From: Verrucomicrobiota bacterium
Lineage (GTDB): Bacteria > Verrucomicrobiota > Verrucomicrobiia > Verrucomicrobiales > DEV007
Assembly (NCBI GenBank): GCA_003402735.1
Contig: QQNE01000021.1
Coordinates: 1-48,717 of the forward strand
Direction of reading: 5' to 3'
Length of the DNA: 48,717 bases
Shown: positions 1-8,822 of the stretch, piece after piece
Layout of the letters: each line of letters begins with the position of its first letter
Position numbering within the stretch: position 1 is the stretch's first letter
Notes under the pieces: generated by a model
Told to the model about the DNA's origin: nothing
The model's database searches: none
Seen by the model: the letters and a program-made list of their open reading frames with translations, nothing else
Made by a program: the position numbers and the translations under genes

Positions 1-1501
1 AAGGATCCCCCATCTCCCTCTGAAACATCTTCAGCTTTTCCTGATAACGCTTGAGCACCTCCGCATATTCCGAATTGGCGGCCAGGTTCACCGATTCCTC
101 CGGATCTTTCTGCATGTCATACAACTCAAAGGCCGGCCGACGAACATACTCACCCACCGTCTTTTTTCCGTAGGGAGCGTCCATCCCTTTGGCCCATTGC
201 GCCTGCCAAGTCGAAGCCGCCCAGAGATCTGAGGCGAATGGATAGGGCAACCCGTGGGCGATGTTCCAGATCAGCTTGAACTCCTGATCACGGATCGCCC
301 GCATCGGATAATACATCTGGATTTCGTGAAAGGTGTGCGAGGCGAAAACCGTCTCCCGGTGCCCCGCATCCGCCTTCCCCAGGATCGGGACCCAGGACTT
401 TCCGTGATACCGTTCCAGCCCCTTGCGCGGACCGCGGTTCTCCTTGGCCACGTATGGCTTGTCCTTCCAATAGTCAGCGGCGGACACCATCTTCACCGGT
501 GCGTTGCGGACCGGATCGAGCCCTCCCGCGAAATCGAGAAGGGAAGGCGTGATATCGATATGGCTGATCAGCGCCCGCGAGCGCACCCCACGCGTCGGTT
601 CGTAAGGATTGCGCACCACAAAGGGAACCCGGAGCCCCCCCTCGTAAACCGTCGTCTTGCCTCCGGGAAACGCCATGCCGTGATCCGATGTGAAGACAAA
701 GAGCGTCTTGTCATAAAGACCCGCCGCTTTCAGAATATCCACCAGGCGACCCACTCCCTGATCGACCCGGGCGCAGCTCTGGTAGTATTGCGCCAGTTCG
801 GAACGACATTCCGGCGTGTCGGGCAGGAAACTGGGGACAGGCACGGCGGCCGGATCGAAAAAGCGTTCTTGAACCCCGGGAAACGATCCCTTCCCTGGCT
901 TGTTCCCAAACAGGTCCGGTTTCAAGGGGCCTGGGTAGGATGCATCCTCACCTCCGCCACGATGCGGATCCGCGGTCCCGAAATAGAGGAAAAACGGACG
1001 CTCGTCCGGCGCGGTGAGAAAGGCCCTGACCTTTTCCGCCATCTCGACCGGGTTCCGCTCTCCCTTGGCTTCCAGATAGGTCTCAAAGTGATACACCTCC
1101 TCGGGCGCCACGTGGTATTTGCCGATCTGCGCGGTGCGATATCCGGCATTTGCCAGGACTCGCGGCAGCGCCAGGCTCACCACATTGTGCCAACTGGAAA
1201 ACTTGTGGAAATCATGCGCATGACCATATTGACCGTTCGCGTGATTGTGCAGCCCTGACATCACCACGGATCGACTCGCCGAACAGCTGGCAGTGGTGGC
1301 ACTGGCGTTGAGAAAAACCGTTCCATCCGCCGCCAGGGCATCGATCCGCGGAGTCACCGCCACCTTGTCCCCATAACATCCCAACGTGGGACTCTCGTCA
1401 TCCGTGATAAAAAAGATGATGTTGCGCTCCGCCGCCCGGACAGGCGACCCACAGAAAATCAGTGGAACCAACGCAAGGCTGAAAACAAAAGGGGTCCTCA
1501 T
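1..1501 (-). CDS. Sulfatase, heparan N-sulfatase-like (3' end cut by window edge)
   Basis: Secreted sulfatase, probably releasing sulfate from a sulfated polysaccharide in the periplasm. About 500 codons are visible from an ATG at 1501; the last residues lie outside the window. Residues 1-23 form a signal peptide ending in VRAA. ITDDESP (about 32-38) holds the paired Asp metal ligands, and CSASR at 73-77 is the C-x-(P/A)-S-R motif whose Cys is converted to formylglycine. A GKYHV segment and a TSDHG segment follow as expected for the arylsulfatase fold. The length and the late FQREMGDP-like end resemble N-sulfoglucosamine sulfohydrolases, so little is missing. The substrate is inferred. It is read in the same direction as the DUF900 gene 42 bp upstream. 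Confidence 0.9.
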   Translation of the reverse strand, partial: MRTPFVFSLALVPLIFCGSPVRAAERNIIFFITDDESPTLGCYGDKVAVTPRIDALAADGTVFLNASATTASCSASRSVVMSGLHNHANGQYGHAHDFHKFSSWHNVVSLALPRVLANAGYRTAQIGKYHVAPEEVYHFETYLEAKGERNPVEMAEKVRAFLTAPDERPFFLYFGTADPHRGGGEDASYPGPLKPDLFGNKPGKGSFPGVQERFFDPAAVPVPSFLPDTPECRSELAQYYQSCARVDQGVGRLVDILKAAGLYDKTLFVFTSDHGMAFPGGKTTVYEGGLRVPFVVRNPYEPTRGVRSRALISHIDITPSLLDFAGGLDPVRNAPVKMVSAADYWKDKPYVAKENRGPRKGLERYHGKSWVPILGKADAGHRETVFASHTFHEIQMYYPMRAIRDQEFKLIWNIAHGLPYPFASDLWAASTWQAQWAKGMDAPYGKKTVGEYVRRPAFELYDMQKDPEESVNLAANSEYAEVLKRYQEKLKMFQREMGDP

Positions 1502-1543
1502 GAAATCCCCATCAGGCCACAAGGGCAACCGGTCAAGCCTGGA

Positions 1544-2851
1544 TCAGGGAGAAGACAGGATCCAATAGTTCCCGCCCGAGGGCGCGGTCTGCAGTTGCAG
1601 CCAGGACCGCTGCTCCGGTCGCTTGCCATCGAAAATGGCCTGGAACTCCCGGAGGAGGATCGGCGAGGATCCGAAATAATTGTGCTCGGTGAAATCGCTC
1701 TTCACGGCCGATGCGTCAATCACCTCGACTCCCTTCAGTCCCTTCGCGGCAAGGATCGGATCCTGACCGATGCGCGGTTTGCCGTTGAATTGCCTGGAGA
1801 TTTGCAAAGCCTTGTCCGCCCTGGATGCGTAAAGCGTCAGGGGGATGCCCGTCTTCTGCATCTTCGGAACGATCTCCTGGTTGAAGACGTCGGCATCGAT
1901 GTCCGGCGCGGCGAGAATGACCGACTTCAACTTGCCACGCGCCAAAGGCCCGAGCTTGTCATACGCCTCCGGAAACGCCTGGCTGGCCACCCGGGTCCCC
2001 ATGCTGTGGGCCAGTAGATAAATCTCCTGAGTCCCGCTATCCCTGGCGATCAGTTCAAGAAAATTCACCAACTCCGGCCGCGAGCGGACGTTGTTCTCCG
2101 AGTCCACCAGATAGTAGGCTTCCCCGCCCTGGGACGGCCAACTGAAGAAGACGGGCGCCCCGGGAAAGCCGAGGTCGTGAGCCATCTGCGCCGTGCGGCG
2201 CGCCGCGTTCCGGAATGGCACATTGAACCCGTGCACGAACACGAAGCACCGCCTCCGCAAGGGGTTCCCATCCCGCATCTTCGCACGGAGATCCCGGAGG
2301 AAGACCTCTTTCTCCTGCGGCTTCACCCCGAGCAGAACCACATGCCGTTTCGGATCCTCCCGAAAATCTCCCGCAAACCAGTATTGCCAGCTCAATGGGT
2401 CCGGGGCCTCGATCTTGCCGGCCTGATGTTCCAGCGGAATGCTCACATCACAATAACCGACCTCGAGTTTGTCGCTCCCACTGCCGCTATAATAACTGTT
2501 CGGATCCGATCGATTGCCGACCGTCCGATTCGTTCCGTAAAACACCCGCTGCGTCAAAAACGGCGCCTCCGCCGTCTTCGGATCCACCGGGGCCGCCGCC
2601 CCCCGCAGCGCGGCTCCGGCCGCGCCCGGCTCGGGGGCCATTGCAACCGGTGGTGGCAGCGCCTTGGTGAGCGGCACCACCAGCTCATTCATCAAATTGC
2701 CCGGGGCCGACTCAAGTGCGCTCTCGGGAGCCGCCGCTGCCTGGCGTTGCACTGTGGCGGTGGAACAGCTCGCCAGAAAGGCGAGTGCCGAAGCGCCTCC
2801 GAGGATGCGCAGGAGCGTGGTTGCGTTGAGTTTCATGAGCAGGTTCGTCAT
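1544..2851 (-). CDS. DUF900-type alpha/beta hydrolase lipoprotein
   Basis: 435-residue serine hydrolase of the DUF900 family, predicted to be a lipoprotein: the N-terminal hydrophobic segment ends in LASC, a good lipobox. Seen motifs are FVHGFNVPF (oxyanion region), a YLLAHSMGTRV nucleophile elbow with Ser283, an acid candidate in APDIDADVF and a His candidate in TEHNYFG. Residues 30-90 are Ala/Pro-rich linker. The substrate of this family is unknown; esterase or lipase activity is inferred from the fold. It is flanked by another hydrolase and a sulfatase on the same strand, which suggests a degradative or envelope role. Confidence 0.85.
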   Translation of the reverse strand: MTNLLMKLNATTLLRILGGASALAFLASCSTATVQRQAAAAPESALESAPGNLMNELVVPLTKALPPPVAMAPEPGAAGAALRGAAAPVDPKTAEAPFLTQRVFYGTNRTVGNRSDPNSYYSGSGSDKLEVGYCDVSIPLEHQAGKIEAPDPLSWQYWFAGDFREDPKRHVVLLGVKPQEKEVFLRDLRAKMRDGNPLRRRCFVFVHGFNVPFRNAARRTAQMAHDLGFPGAPVFFSWPSQGGEAYYLVDSENNVRSRPELVNFLELIARDSGTQEIYLLAHSMGTRVASQAFPEAYDKLGPLARGKLKSVILAAPDIDADVFNQEIVPKMQKTGIPLTLYASRADKALQISRQFNGKPRIGQDPILAAKGLKGVEVIDASAVKSDFTEHNYFGSSPILLREFQAIFDGKRPEQRSWLQLQTAPSGGNYWILSSP

Positions 2852-2919
2852 GCGTCATAGCGGATTCCAACCTCCCAGGCAAGCGAACTTGTCGCCCCCG
2901 CTCAGGAAGCGGCAGCCTC

Positions 2920-4812
2920 TCACCGGAAAAAATCCGCAGCCACCACCTTGCCGGCCGTTTCCGGGCCAGGCGGTTGCGCGATGTCCAACACGGCCCAGTC
3001 CGGGAGTTTGGGGTTCTGCAACGAGTTGCTGCGATCGTGCGCCTCCCGAAAGGTCAACCCGGAATTGAGAACGACCCGGGTGCCATCTGGCAGCGCCTGG
3101 ATCAAAACCGGAACGTGATGCGAGCCCGGAAACGACTGACCGGCGACCCGGACCTGATCCCCTTCCCATTGCGCCGCAAGCCGATCCGCCACGGCGGCAA
3201 TTGCCGGATTGGAGAGGGGATCGCCCCAAAGAACACGTGTGCCAGGCGTTTCCGCCCGGAGTTCAGAAGCCTTCATCACGATGGCGTCCCCCCGCATCAG
3301 GCTCCGCCAACGCTTGAGAAACCGAGCCGATTCTGCCTGCACCCATCGGTCGACCTCCGGGTGCGCTCCCTGGCGCTCGGGAAGCACCACCACAAACCGC
3401 TCCCGGAAAGCGGCATCGATCGGCCCCAAAAACGGTTTCGGTCTCGGTTTCGCATCTGCAACCGTTTCCGCGGCGGGTTGCTCCCGTCCATCGACCACGA
3501 TCTTGTGATCCCGGGTGGTGGAATTGCGATCGATCCGCACCTTGGCGACGTTGCGCGTCGTCACCCGGATCACCCCCTCCGCTTCCAGAATTTCCGCATC
3601 GACCCGCGCCTCCTTCCAAGGCTCCATGAACTCTTCGATGTGCACCCAGAACAGCTCGCGATGCCACGGGTTGGCCGTCTGCAGATGCACCTCCCGGGGC
3701 CAGGGATTGCGGCCTTTGGCGACCGCCTCTTCCACCAGCCTCTGCACTTCCTTGAGGGTTTCCGGGTGGTATTTGTGCCCCATGCCGGGTCCGATGAGAT
3801 GAGGCGGGCGCAGGCCCTCCCCGGCCAGGATCTCCATCATATATTCCGCCGCATCCCGCTGGGGATCCAACTCCCCGCTATACAGGATGAGCGGGACATT
3901 CAGGAAATTGCGGGCACAGGCGGGAACGTCGTAGGTTCCCCAAAGTTTCTGCTCATACCAGGACGGATACTTCTCCGGCACAAGCTTCTGGTAACGCTTC
4001 ACATCCACAAAACCGGCCCCCGCATGCACGCAGGCCCACTGATCCGCATAGTGCGCCCCCAGGTGCCAGGCACCCGCTCCTCCCATGCTGAATCCCGCCA
4101 GCGCGACCCGGTCCGGATCGACCCGGAACCGCGTCATGGCCGCGTCGCGCGCCTCGAAAACATCGGTCTCTCCCGCACTCTTGTAACCGTTGCAATACCG
4201 TCCGAACGGATGAAGCACAAGGGCGCCGGCAGGCTGGAACTGGCCGGGTTTCCGGGCCGTCAACTTCCCGTGAAGGAAATGGAGATCCGTGGCGGTGTCC
4301 CCACGCCCGTGCAACCAGATCCACATCGGCACCGGCCGCGGACTTGGCCCTTCGAGCCCCTGGGGGATTTCCACGGCGTAGGGCTGGGCGGATCCATCGA
4401 TGCGGGAATAAAAACCAAGCGTCTTCCAACCGCTGCCCTGGACCCAGGGCGTCTCGTTTCGGCGCAACCCATCCAACCGTCGCTGCGCTTCTTCAAGCAC
4501 GACCCGCGCCTTGTTCAAACCGTCTTCCGGTTTCTTGTCATACCACTCGTGAAACTCCAGGGCATAACGAACCGCCTTCAGGAAGATTTCCACGTCAGCG
4601 GCCTGCGGATGTTTGGCCACCGCACGGAATTTCTCTTCCACGCCGGCCAATTCGGCTTGCAACGCCCGCTCCTGATCCGCGGTCAGATCCGCCGTGGGAG
4701 GCGGCGGAAGGCTGCCCCGAAAGGAGGCGGTGGCCCCGTTGGGTCCCAATTGTCCCCACCCGTTGGCCAGACCCGCCACCAACAGAAACAGATGCAAAGG
4801 ACCGGTTTTCAT
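2920..4812 (-). CDS. Secreted alpha/beta hydrolase, prolyl-oligopeptidase/esterase-like
   Basis: 630 residues with a signal peptide (MKTGPLHLFLLVAGLANGWG). An N-terminal helical region (about 30-150) precedes a serine-hydrolase domain: IWLHGRGD (oxyanion loop), GFSMGG with Ser242, an acid candidate in SGELDPQ and a His candidate in GMGHKYHP. A C-terminal domain (about 500-630) has the VLWGDPLSN-type segment often found behind such hydrolases in PVC bacteria. The reading frame is open further upstream, but I place the start at 4812 because that ATG overlaps the stop of the nitroreductase gene by one base (TGATG) and is followed by a signal peptide. The substrate, a peptide or a sugar ester, is not decidable. 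Confidence 0.85.
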   Translation of the reverse strand: MKTGPLHLFLLVAGLANGWGQLGPNGATASFRGSLPPPPTADLTADQERALQAELAGVEEKFRAVAKHPQAADVEIFLKAVRYALEFHEWYDKKPEDGLNKARVVLEEAQRRLDGLRRNETPWVQGSGWKTLGFYSRIDGSAQPYAVEIPQGLEGPSPRPVPMWIWLHGRGDTATDLHFLHGKLTARKPGQFQPAGALVLHPFGRYCNGYKSAGETDVFEARDAAMTRFRVDPDRVALAGFSMGGAGAWHLGAHYADQWACVHAGAGFVDVKRYQKLVPEKYPSWYEQKLWGTYDVPACARNFLNVPLILYSGELDPQRDAAEYMMEILAGEGLRPPHLIGPGMGHKYHPETLKEVQRLVEEAVAKGRNPWPREVHLQTANPWHRELFWVHIEEFMEPWKEARVDAEILEAEGVIRVTTRNVAKVRIDRNSTTRDHKIVVDGREQPAAETVADAKPRPKPFLGPIDAAFRERFVVVLPERQGAHPEVDRWVQAESARFLKRWRSLMRGDAIVMKASELRAETPGTRVLWGDPLSNPAIAAVADRLAAQWEGDQVRVAGQSFPGSHHVPVLIQALPDGTRVVLNSGLTFREAHDRSNSLQNPKLPDWAVLDIAQPPGPETAGKVVAADFFR

Positions 4813-5468
4813 CAGACCACGTGCCGAACCAATGCCTCCAACGGAAACCGCACCTTGGGCAACGAGGCGTTCGCATCGTCCGGGTGCCGGTAACCCGCCG
4901 GACAGACCACGGAGGCGCTCAATCCCCGCTCCGCAAGGCCGAGAGCCTCGTCGTAACGGGAAGCCAGAAACCCTTCCATCGGGCAGGTATCGATCCCCAA
5001 CAACGCGGCCACCGTCATGAAATTTCCGAGGGCAATGTAGCCCTGCAAACGGGCCCAACCGGGCACATCCTGGGACCGCGGGCCTTTGATGACATCCTTG
5101 AGGATCATCTCCCGATAGCCCTTGGTCTGTTCCAGAGTGCGGCCCTGGATCGATTCAATCGCCCGCATCAACCGGTCCACATCCTCCTCCCCAAGCGTCT
5201 GTCGTGAGGCGATCACGAGAAGGTGGGAGCAATCCGCCACCTGGCGCTGCCCCCACGAATGGGGGACCAAGCTCTCCTTCAAATCCTGACGGGTCACCAC
5301 CACGAACTCCCAGGGCTGCATCCCGTAAGAGGAGGGTGTCAGGACCAGCGTCCGCTCCAGGACGGACCAGATCTCTTCCGGAATGCGCCGGGTGGGATCA
5401 AACCGTTTCGTGGCATAACGCCATTCCAGCGCGGCGAGCAATTCGGCAGGGGTAATCGGGGAACTCAT
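4812..5468 (-). CDS. Nitroreductase-family NAD(P)H-dependent oxidoreductase
   Basis: 218 residues of the FMN-dependent nitroreductase family (NfsB-like). The N-terminal WRYATKRFDPTR segment supplies the phosphate-binding Arg/Lys region and LTPSSYGMQPWEFVVV is the family's flavin-binding core; the C-terminal GYRHPDD region also fits. It probably reduces quinones, nitro compounds or enones in the cytoplasm; the physiological substrate is unknown. The frame opens with a TTG at 5504, but the ATG at 5468 is preferred: it follows an AGGGG stretch and gives the usual length. The stop overlaps the start of the downstream secreted hydrolase. Confidence 0.9.
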   Translation of the reverse strand: MSSPITPAELLAALEWRYATKRFDPTRRIPEEIWSVLERTLVLTPSSYGMQPWEFVVVTRQDLKESLVPHSWGQRQVADCSHLLVIASRQTLGEEDVDRLMRAIESIQGRTLEQTKGYREMILKDVIKGPRSQDVPGWARLQGYIALGNFMTVAALLGIDTCPMEGFLASRYDEALGLAERGLSASVVCPAGYRHPDDANASLPKVRFPLEALVRHVV

Positions 5469-5564
5469 GGCCCCTGCCCTTCCATCATCCCGCTTGGTGG
5501 TCAATCCCGAGGAAGCTTTTTCTCACGGTGTGCCATCGAAAGCCCACCCTCACCGCCCTTCCTC

Positions 5565-6236
5565 TCATCCCACCCGTTCCCGAAGCCAGTTCCCCGCGCA
5601 AACATAGAGTTGGGCGGCGCTGCGCAATCCAAGTTTCTCCTTGATCCGAAAGCGGTAGGTTTCGACGGTCGAATCCCCAATCCCCAAAGCTTCGGCAATC
5701 TCCCGGGTGCCGATCCCCCGCCCCAACATGGCGAAAACCTCCAACTCCCTCGCGGTCAGGGTTGCGTCGATGGCGATTCCCCCGGCAGCTGTTTGCTCGG
5801 TCCCGCCGCCCACTTGGCCACCGCCACTCACACAGATTTCTCCAGCCAAGATCCGATGAATGGTCTCCACGACCTCGCGAGAAGTTTGGTGCTTGGTCAG
5901 GTAACCCCGCGCCCCGGCCCGAATGGCGCGCTCGCCATAAAGCGATGCATCGTGCATCGACAGCACCAGAACCTTCACCTCCGGCGCTTCCTCTCGCAGA
6001 AGTTCAACGAGGTGCAGCCCGTTGGACCCGCGCAGCGTGAGGTCGACAATCGCCACATCCGGTTTGGACTCCCGCACCCGGTCCATGGCCTCGGCAGCGC
6101 TCTCCGCCTCTCCACAGACCCGCATCCCGCCCGCGCGACGGATCAGTTCACTCAGATGCTCACGAAACATGCGATGATCGTCCACCAAGAGGACTTCCAC
6201 CGGTCTTTCACTTGCTCCAGACCTTGGATTGCTCAT
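5565..6236 (-). CDS. NarL/FixJ-family response regulator
   Basis: 223-residue two-component response regulator. Receiver domain (13-130): acidic pair Asp19-Asp20, phospho-acceptor Asp65 in AIVDLTL, Ser93 and Lys115. A Gly-rich linker leads to a LuxR-type helix-turn-helix (about 155-215) with LTARELEVFAML and STVETYRFRIKEKLGL. Its ATG at 6236 overlaps the stop of the upstream kinase by ATGA, so the two proteins form a cognate pair. Target genes are unknown; the neighbouring nitroreductase and hydrolases are candidates. Confidence 0.95.
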   Translation of the reverse strand: MSNPRSGASERPVEVLLVDDHRMFREHLSELIRRAGGMRVCGEAESAAEAMDRVRESKPDVAIVDLTLRGSNGLHLVELLREEAPEVKVLVLSMHDASLYGERAIRAGARGYLTKHQTSREVVETIHRILAGEICVSGGGQVGGGTEQTAAGGIAIDATLTARELEVFAMLGRGIGTREIAEALGIGDSTVETYRFRIKEKLGLRSAAQLYVCAGNWLRERVG

Positions 6237-7321
6237 GATTCAATCCCCGCAGCAACCGGCTTGCGCACCCGGCATCGCACCACGGTGCCTCCCCCATCCC
6301 GTCGCTGCATGGAAAATTCGGCGTTGCCCATCGACTGCGCACGGTAACGCATCGTGCGCAACCCCATGCCACCACTCCGACTCTCCATGTGCGCTTCCGA
6401 ACCGAGAGCGAGACCGATTCCGTCATCCTCGATCCGCAGCTCCACCTCCTCCCGTCCAGCAGTCAGAAAGATCTCAACCCGGCTGGCTTGACCGTGCCGA
6501 ACCGCATTGGCCACGGCCTCCTGGGCGATGCGATAGAGGTGCATGGACCGGGATGGATCATCGAACTGAAAATCCGTTTCGTGCAGGGTGATGGGTGTCC
6601 CGGTCAGCGTGGTGGTGTTCGAGGCCAGCTTTGACAGGGCCACCGCCAATCCCTGCCGATCCACATGCACCGGAAGAATGCCGTGCGCCAAGTCACGAGC
6701 CTCCCGCACGGCCCGTTGCAGCGCTCGCTCGATGAGTTCCGCATCCGACGCGGCTCCATCCTCTCTCTGCTTCAACTCCTGCGCCAAGGCACCGGCCGCG
6801 CAACTGATCGAAGCAAGCTGCTGACACAAGCCATCGTGGAGATCCTGACCAATCCGCTGATGCTCATGTTCACTCACCTTCATGAGATCCCGCTCCACCT
6901 GACGCAGTTCCTCCAACGCCAGGATCCGGGCCTGGTCCGCCATCCGCCGTTTCCGGACTGCCACCGTCGCCAATGAGGTCACGCAAAAGTAAAACATGCG
7001 GTTCGCCAAGGCCAGCATCAGGCCGAGCGTGGTGGCAAACGGATTGGCACCGATTTGAGCAATCAACCAGGCTCCAGAACACAACAAAGCCATTCCCATC
7101 CCAAAGGTGCTGCCCAAGCTCCAGGAGGCCAGCGCGATCGGAACCGCATAGAAGATGAAGAGACTGATCTCCCAACCGACCCGCCAGTCAACGAACGCCA
7201 CTGCCCCGGTCAAAGCAACGCACACCAAAAACACCAAGGCCGCCATTGAGCCGCCCGCAAACAACGGTTGATCTCCCAAGCCTACGGCCGCCATCGGCCG
7301 ATCTGTGTTCGAAATCTCCAT
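6233..7321 (-). CDS. NarX/UhpB-type membrane sensor histidine kinase
   Basis: 362 residues. About four hydrophobic segments (25-125) make a membrane sensor without a large periplasmic loop. A short coiled coil leads into a HisKA_3 dimerisation domain, with the motif HQRIGQDLHDGLCQQL placing the phospho-acceptor at His162. The HATPase_c domain follows, with AVANAVRHGQAS as the N-box and EDDGIG plus a GGMGLRTM box. The signal is unknown; the sensor is buried in the membrane, so an envelope or redox cue is plausible. Translationally coupled to the regulator gene. Transcription probably starts in the short gap 7322-7377. Confidence 0.93.
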   Translation of the reverse strand: MEISNTDRPMAAVGLGDQPLFAGGSMAALVFLVCVALTGAVAFVDWRVGWEISLFIFYAVPIALASWSLGSTFGMGMALLCSGAWLIAQIGANPFATTLGLMLALANRMFYFCVTSLATVAVRKRRMADQARILALEELRQVERDLMKVSEHEHQRIGQDLHDGLCQQLASISCAAGALAQELKQREDGAASDAELIERALQRAVREARDLAHGILPVHVDRQGLAVALSKLASNTTTLTGTPITLHETDFQFDDPSRSMHLYRIAQEAVANAVRHGQASRVEIFLTAGREEVELRIEDDGIGLALGSEAHMESRSGGMGLRTMRYRAQSMGNAEFSMQRRDGGGTVVRCRVRKPVAAGIES

Positions 7322-7377
7322 CCCCCCCGGACAGAAGTTCTACTCTGTATCGCTCAATTCACGCCACAAAAAAACGA

Positions 7378-8811
7378 TCAGACGGGATGAAAGACGAGAT
7401 CTTGAACCATCGACACCTCGTTGACCCGCTCATCGACCTGACGACGCCCCAAACGCGCCCCGGATCCGGCGGTGGAAACCACCCCGTCGCGCCACGTCGG
7501 AATCCCGTTGAGATGCACGTTGAAAACTGGAAGAGAATTGGCCAGCCGGGTCGCCCAATCCAAATCCTGACTGAAGATGCTCACCACGGGCTGGGTCCGC
7601 CGGTCCAGCCAATGGCCGATCTCAGCCATCCCGCTCGGAACCGAGGTCACGGTGAGGACCGGCCCCAGAATTTCGCGGTATCCCCGACCGTTCCACAGGG
7701 CGGGGTGACGGGGAGGCACCTCCGCCAAAACGATCGGCGCCACCACGGATCCCAGGCAGGCTCCACCCGTCACCAAACGCGCTCCGGCCGTGGTCAGCGC
7801 CCCCATCAGATTGACGCACTCCGCGACCCGCGATCGCTCAGCCAGGGGCCCGATCCGGGTCTCCGGAGCCAACGGATCCCCCACCGGCAGTTGCCGCACG
7901 GCGACGACCAACCGCTCCGTAAATTCCGCCGCGACCGACGCCTCCACATAAACGGTCCCGGCGGAAATGGCAGTCTGCCCCGCGTTTTCGAATCGCTGCC
8001 GGACCAGCGCGGTCACCGCACGGTCCAGGTCTGCATCCGCCGCGATCAAACAAACCGCGCTCCCGCCATGACAATAGCGGAGAGGCATGGCTCCGATCGC
8101 TCCCCGAAGAGCCCCCAAGGTTTCTGGGGCGCACTGACAGGAAAGGTGATCGATCAACGGGTGCCGGCAAATGGCTTGCCCCGTGGTTTGCCCCGGCCCG
8201 GTCAAGAGAGCCACCGTCTGCAAATTCAAACCGGCCTGGCCCAGAACCTCGAGAAGCATCTGCGCCGTCAGTGGGGTGGCTGAAGACGGTTTGAGAACCA
8301 CACGGTTCGCCGCAGCGAGCGAGGCCAACAGCAGTTTGGCGGGAATCAGCAGCGGAAAGGTGTTCGGCGTGAACAGAGCGTTGATCCCAACCGGTCGCTG
8401 CCGGGTGAATCCAAAACGATCGCCAATCCGGGCCTCGGCGGCCAACGGCTGAAACTGCTGGCCCAACCGATACGCGGCTCGGGAAAACGATTCCAGGAGC
8501 CCGACCGTGAGCGACACCTCTTCCCTGGCCTCAACCAGCGGCTTGCCCTGCTCTTTGGAAATCAGCGTCGCCGCTTCCGAACCGCGCTCCGACAGGATGA
8601 CCGCCGCCTTGGACATCGTCACGTCAAACCCCGCGGCAGAGGCCGGGTCTTCCGATTCCGGCACGGCGGCCAGTTCCCGGATGGCCCGATCCACCCCCGC
8701 CTCATCGAAGAACGGCACCACCCCAAGGAGCGCTCCAGACCAGGGGGAACGCACCTCGATCATGGAGTTGCCAGGTGCCGGGCCCGGGTGGTGAGGAACT
8801 CGATCACTCAT
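7378..8811 (-). CDS. Aldehyde-dehydrogenase-fold protein lacking catalytic residues
   Basis: 477 residues covering the whole ALDH fold: PVGINALFTP leads the Rossmann region, VVLKPSSATPLTA keeps the cofactor-binding Lys, and IGPLAE and ILGPVLTV lie in the normal order. The catalytic positions are changed. The nucleophile motif NAGQ-x-C reads NAGQTAIS, so the Cys is Ala281 (codon GCC). The ELGGK general-base motif reads CHGGS (247-251), and the PWNFP oxyanion Asn is Thr151 in PNTFP. The reading frame is intact, so this looks like a maintained pseudoenzyme rather than a decaying gene; a binding or regulatory role, or different chemistry, is inferred. It starts 11 bp after the agmatine-deiminase-family gene, probably on one transcript. 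A run of seven T follows the stop on the coding strand, without a clear stem. Confidence 0.85.
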   Translation of the reverse strand: MSDRVPHHPGPAPGNSMIEVRSPWSGALLGVVPFFDEAGVDRAIRELAAVPESEDPASAAGFDVTMSKAAVILSERGSEAATLISKEQGKPLVEAREEVSLTVGLLESFSRAAYRLGQQFQPLAAEARIGDRFGFTRQRPVGINALFTPNTFPLLIPAKLLLASLAAANRVVLKPSSATPLTAQMLLEVLGQAGLNLQTVALLTGPGQTTGQAICRHPLIDHLSCQCAPETLGALRGAIGAMPLRYCHGGSAVCLIAADADLDRAVTALVRQRFENAGQTAISAGTVYVEASVAAEFTERLVVAVRQLPVGDPLAPETRIGPLAERSRVAECVNLMGALTTAGARLVTGGACLGSVVAPIVLAEVPPRHPALWNGRGYREILGPVLTVTSVPSGMAEIGHWLDRRTQPVVSIFSQDLDWATRLANSLPVFNVHLNGIPTWRDGVVSTAGSGARLGRRQVDERVNEVSMVQDLVFHPV

Positions 8812-8822
8812 AGGGCATTCTC

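Noticed and set aside
2974-4893. Open frame of 639 codons on the plus strand
   Set aside because: Antisense to the secreted hydrolase, which has a signal peptide and catalytic motifs.
7360-7377. Terminator after the ALDH-like gene
   Set aside because: There is a run of seven T on the coding strand just after the stop, but no convincing stem before it.
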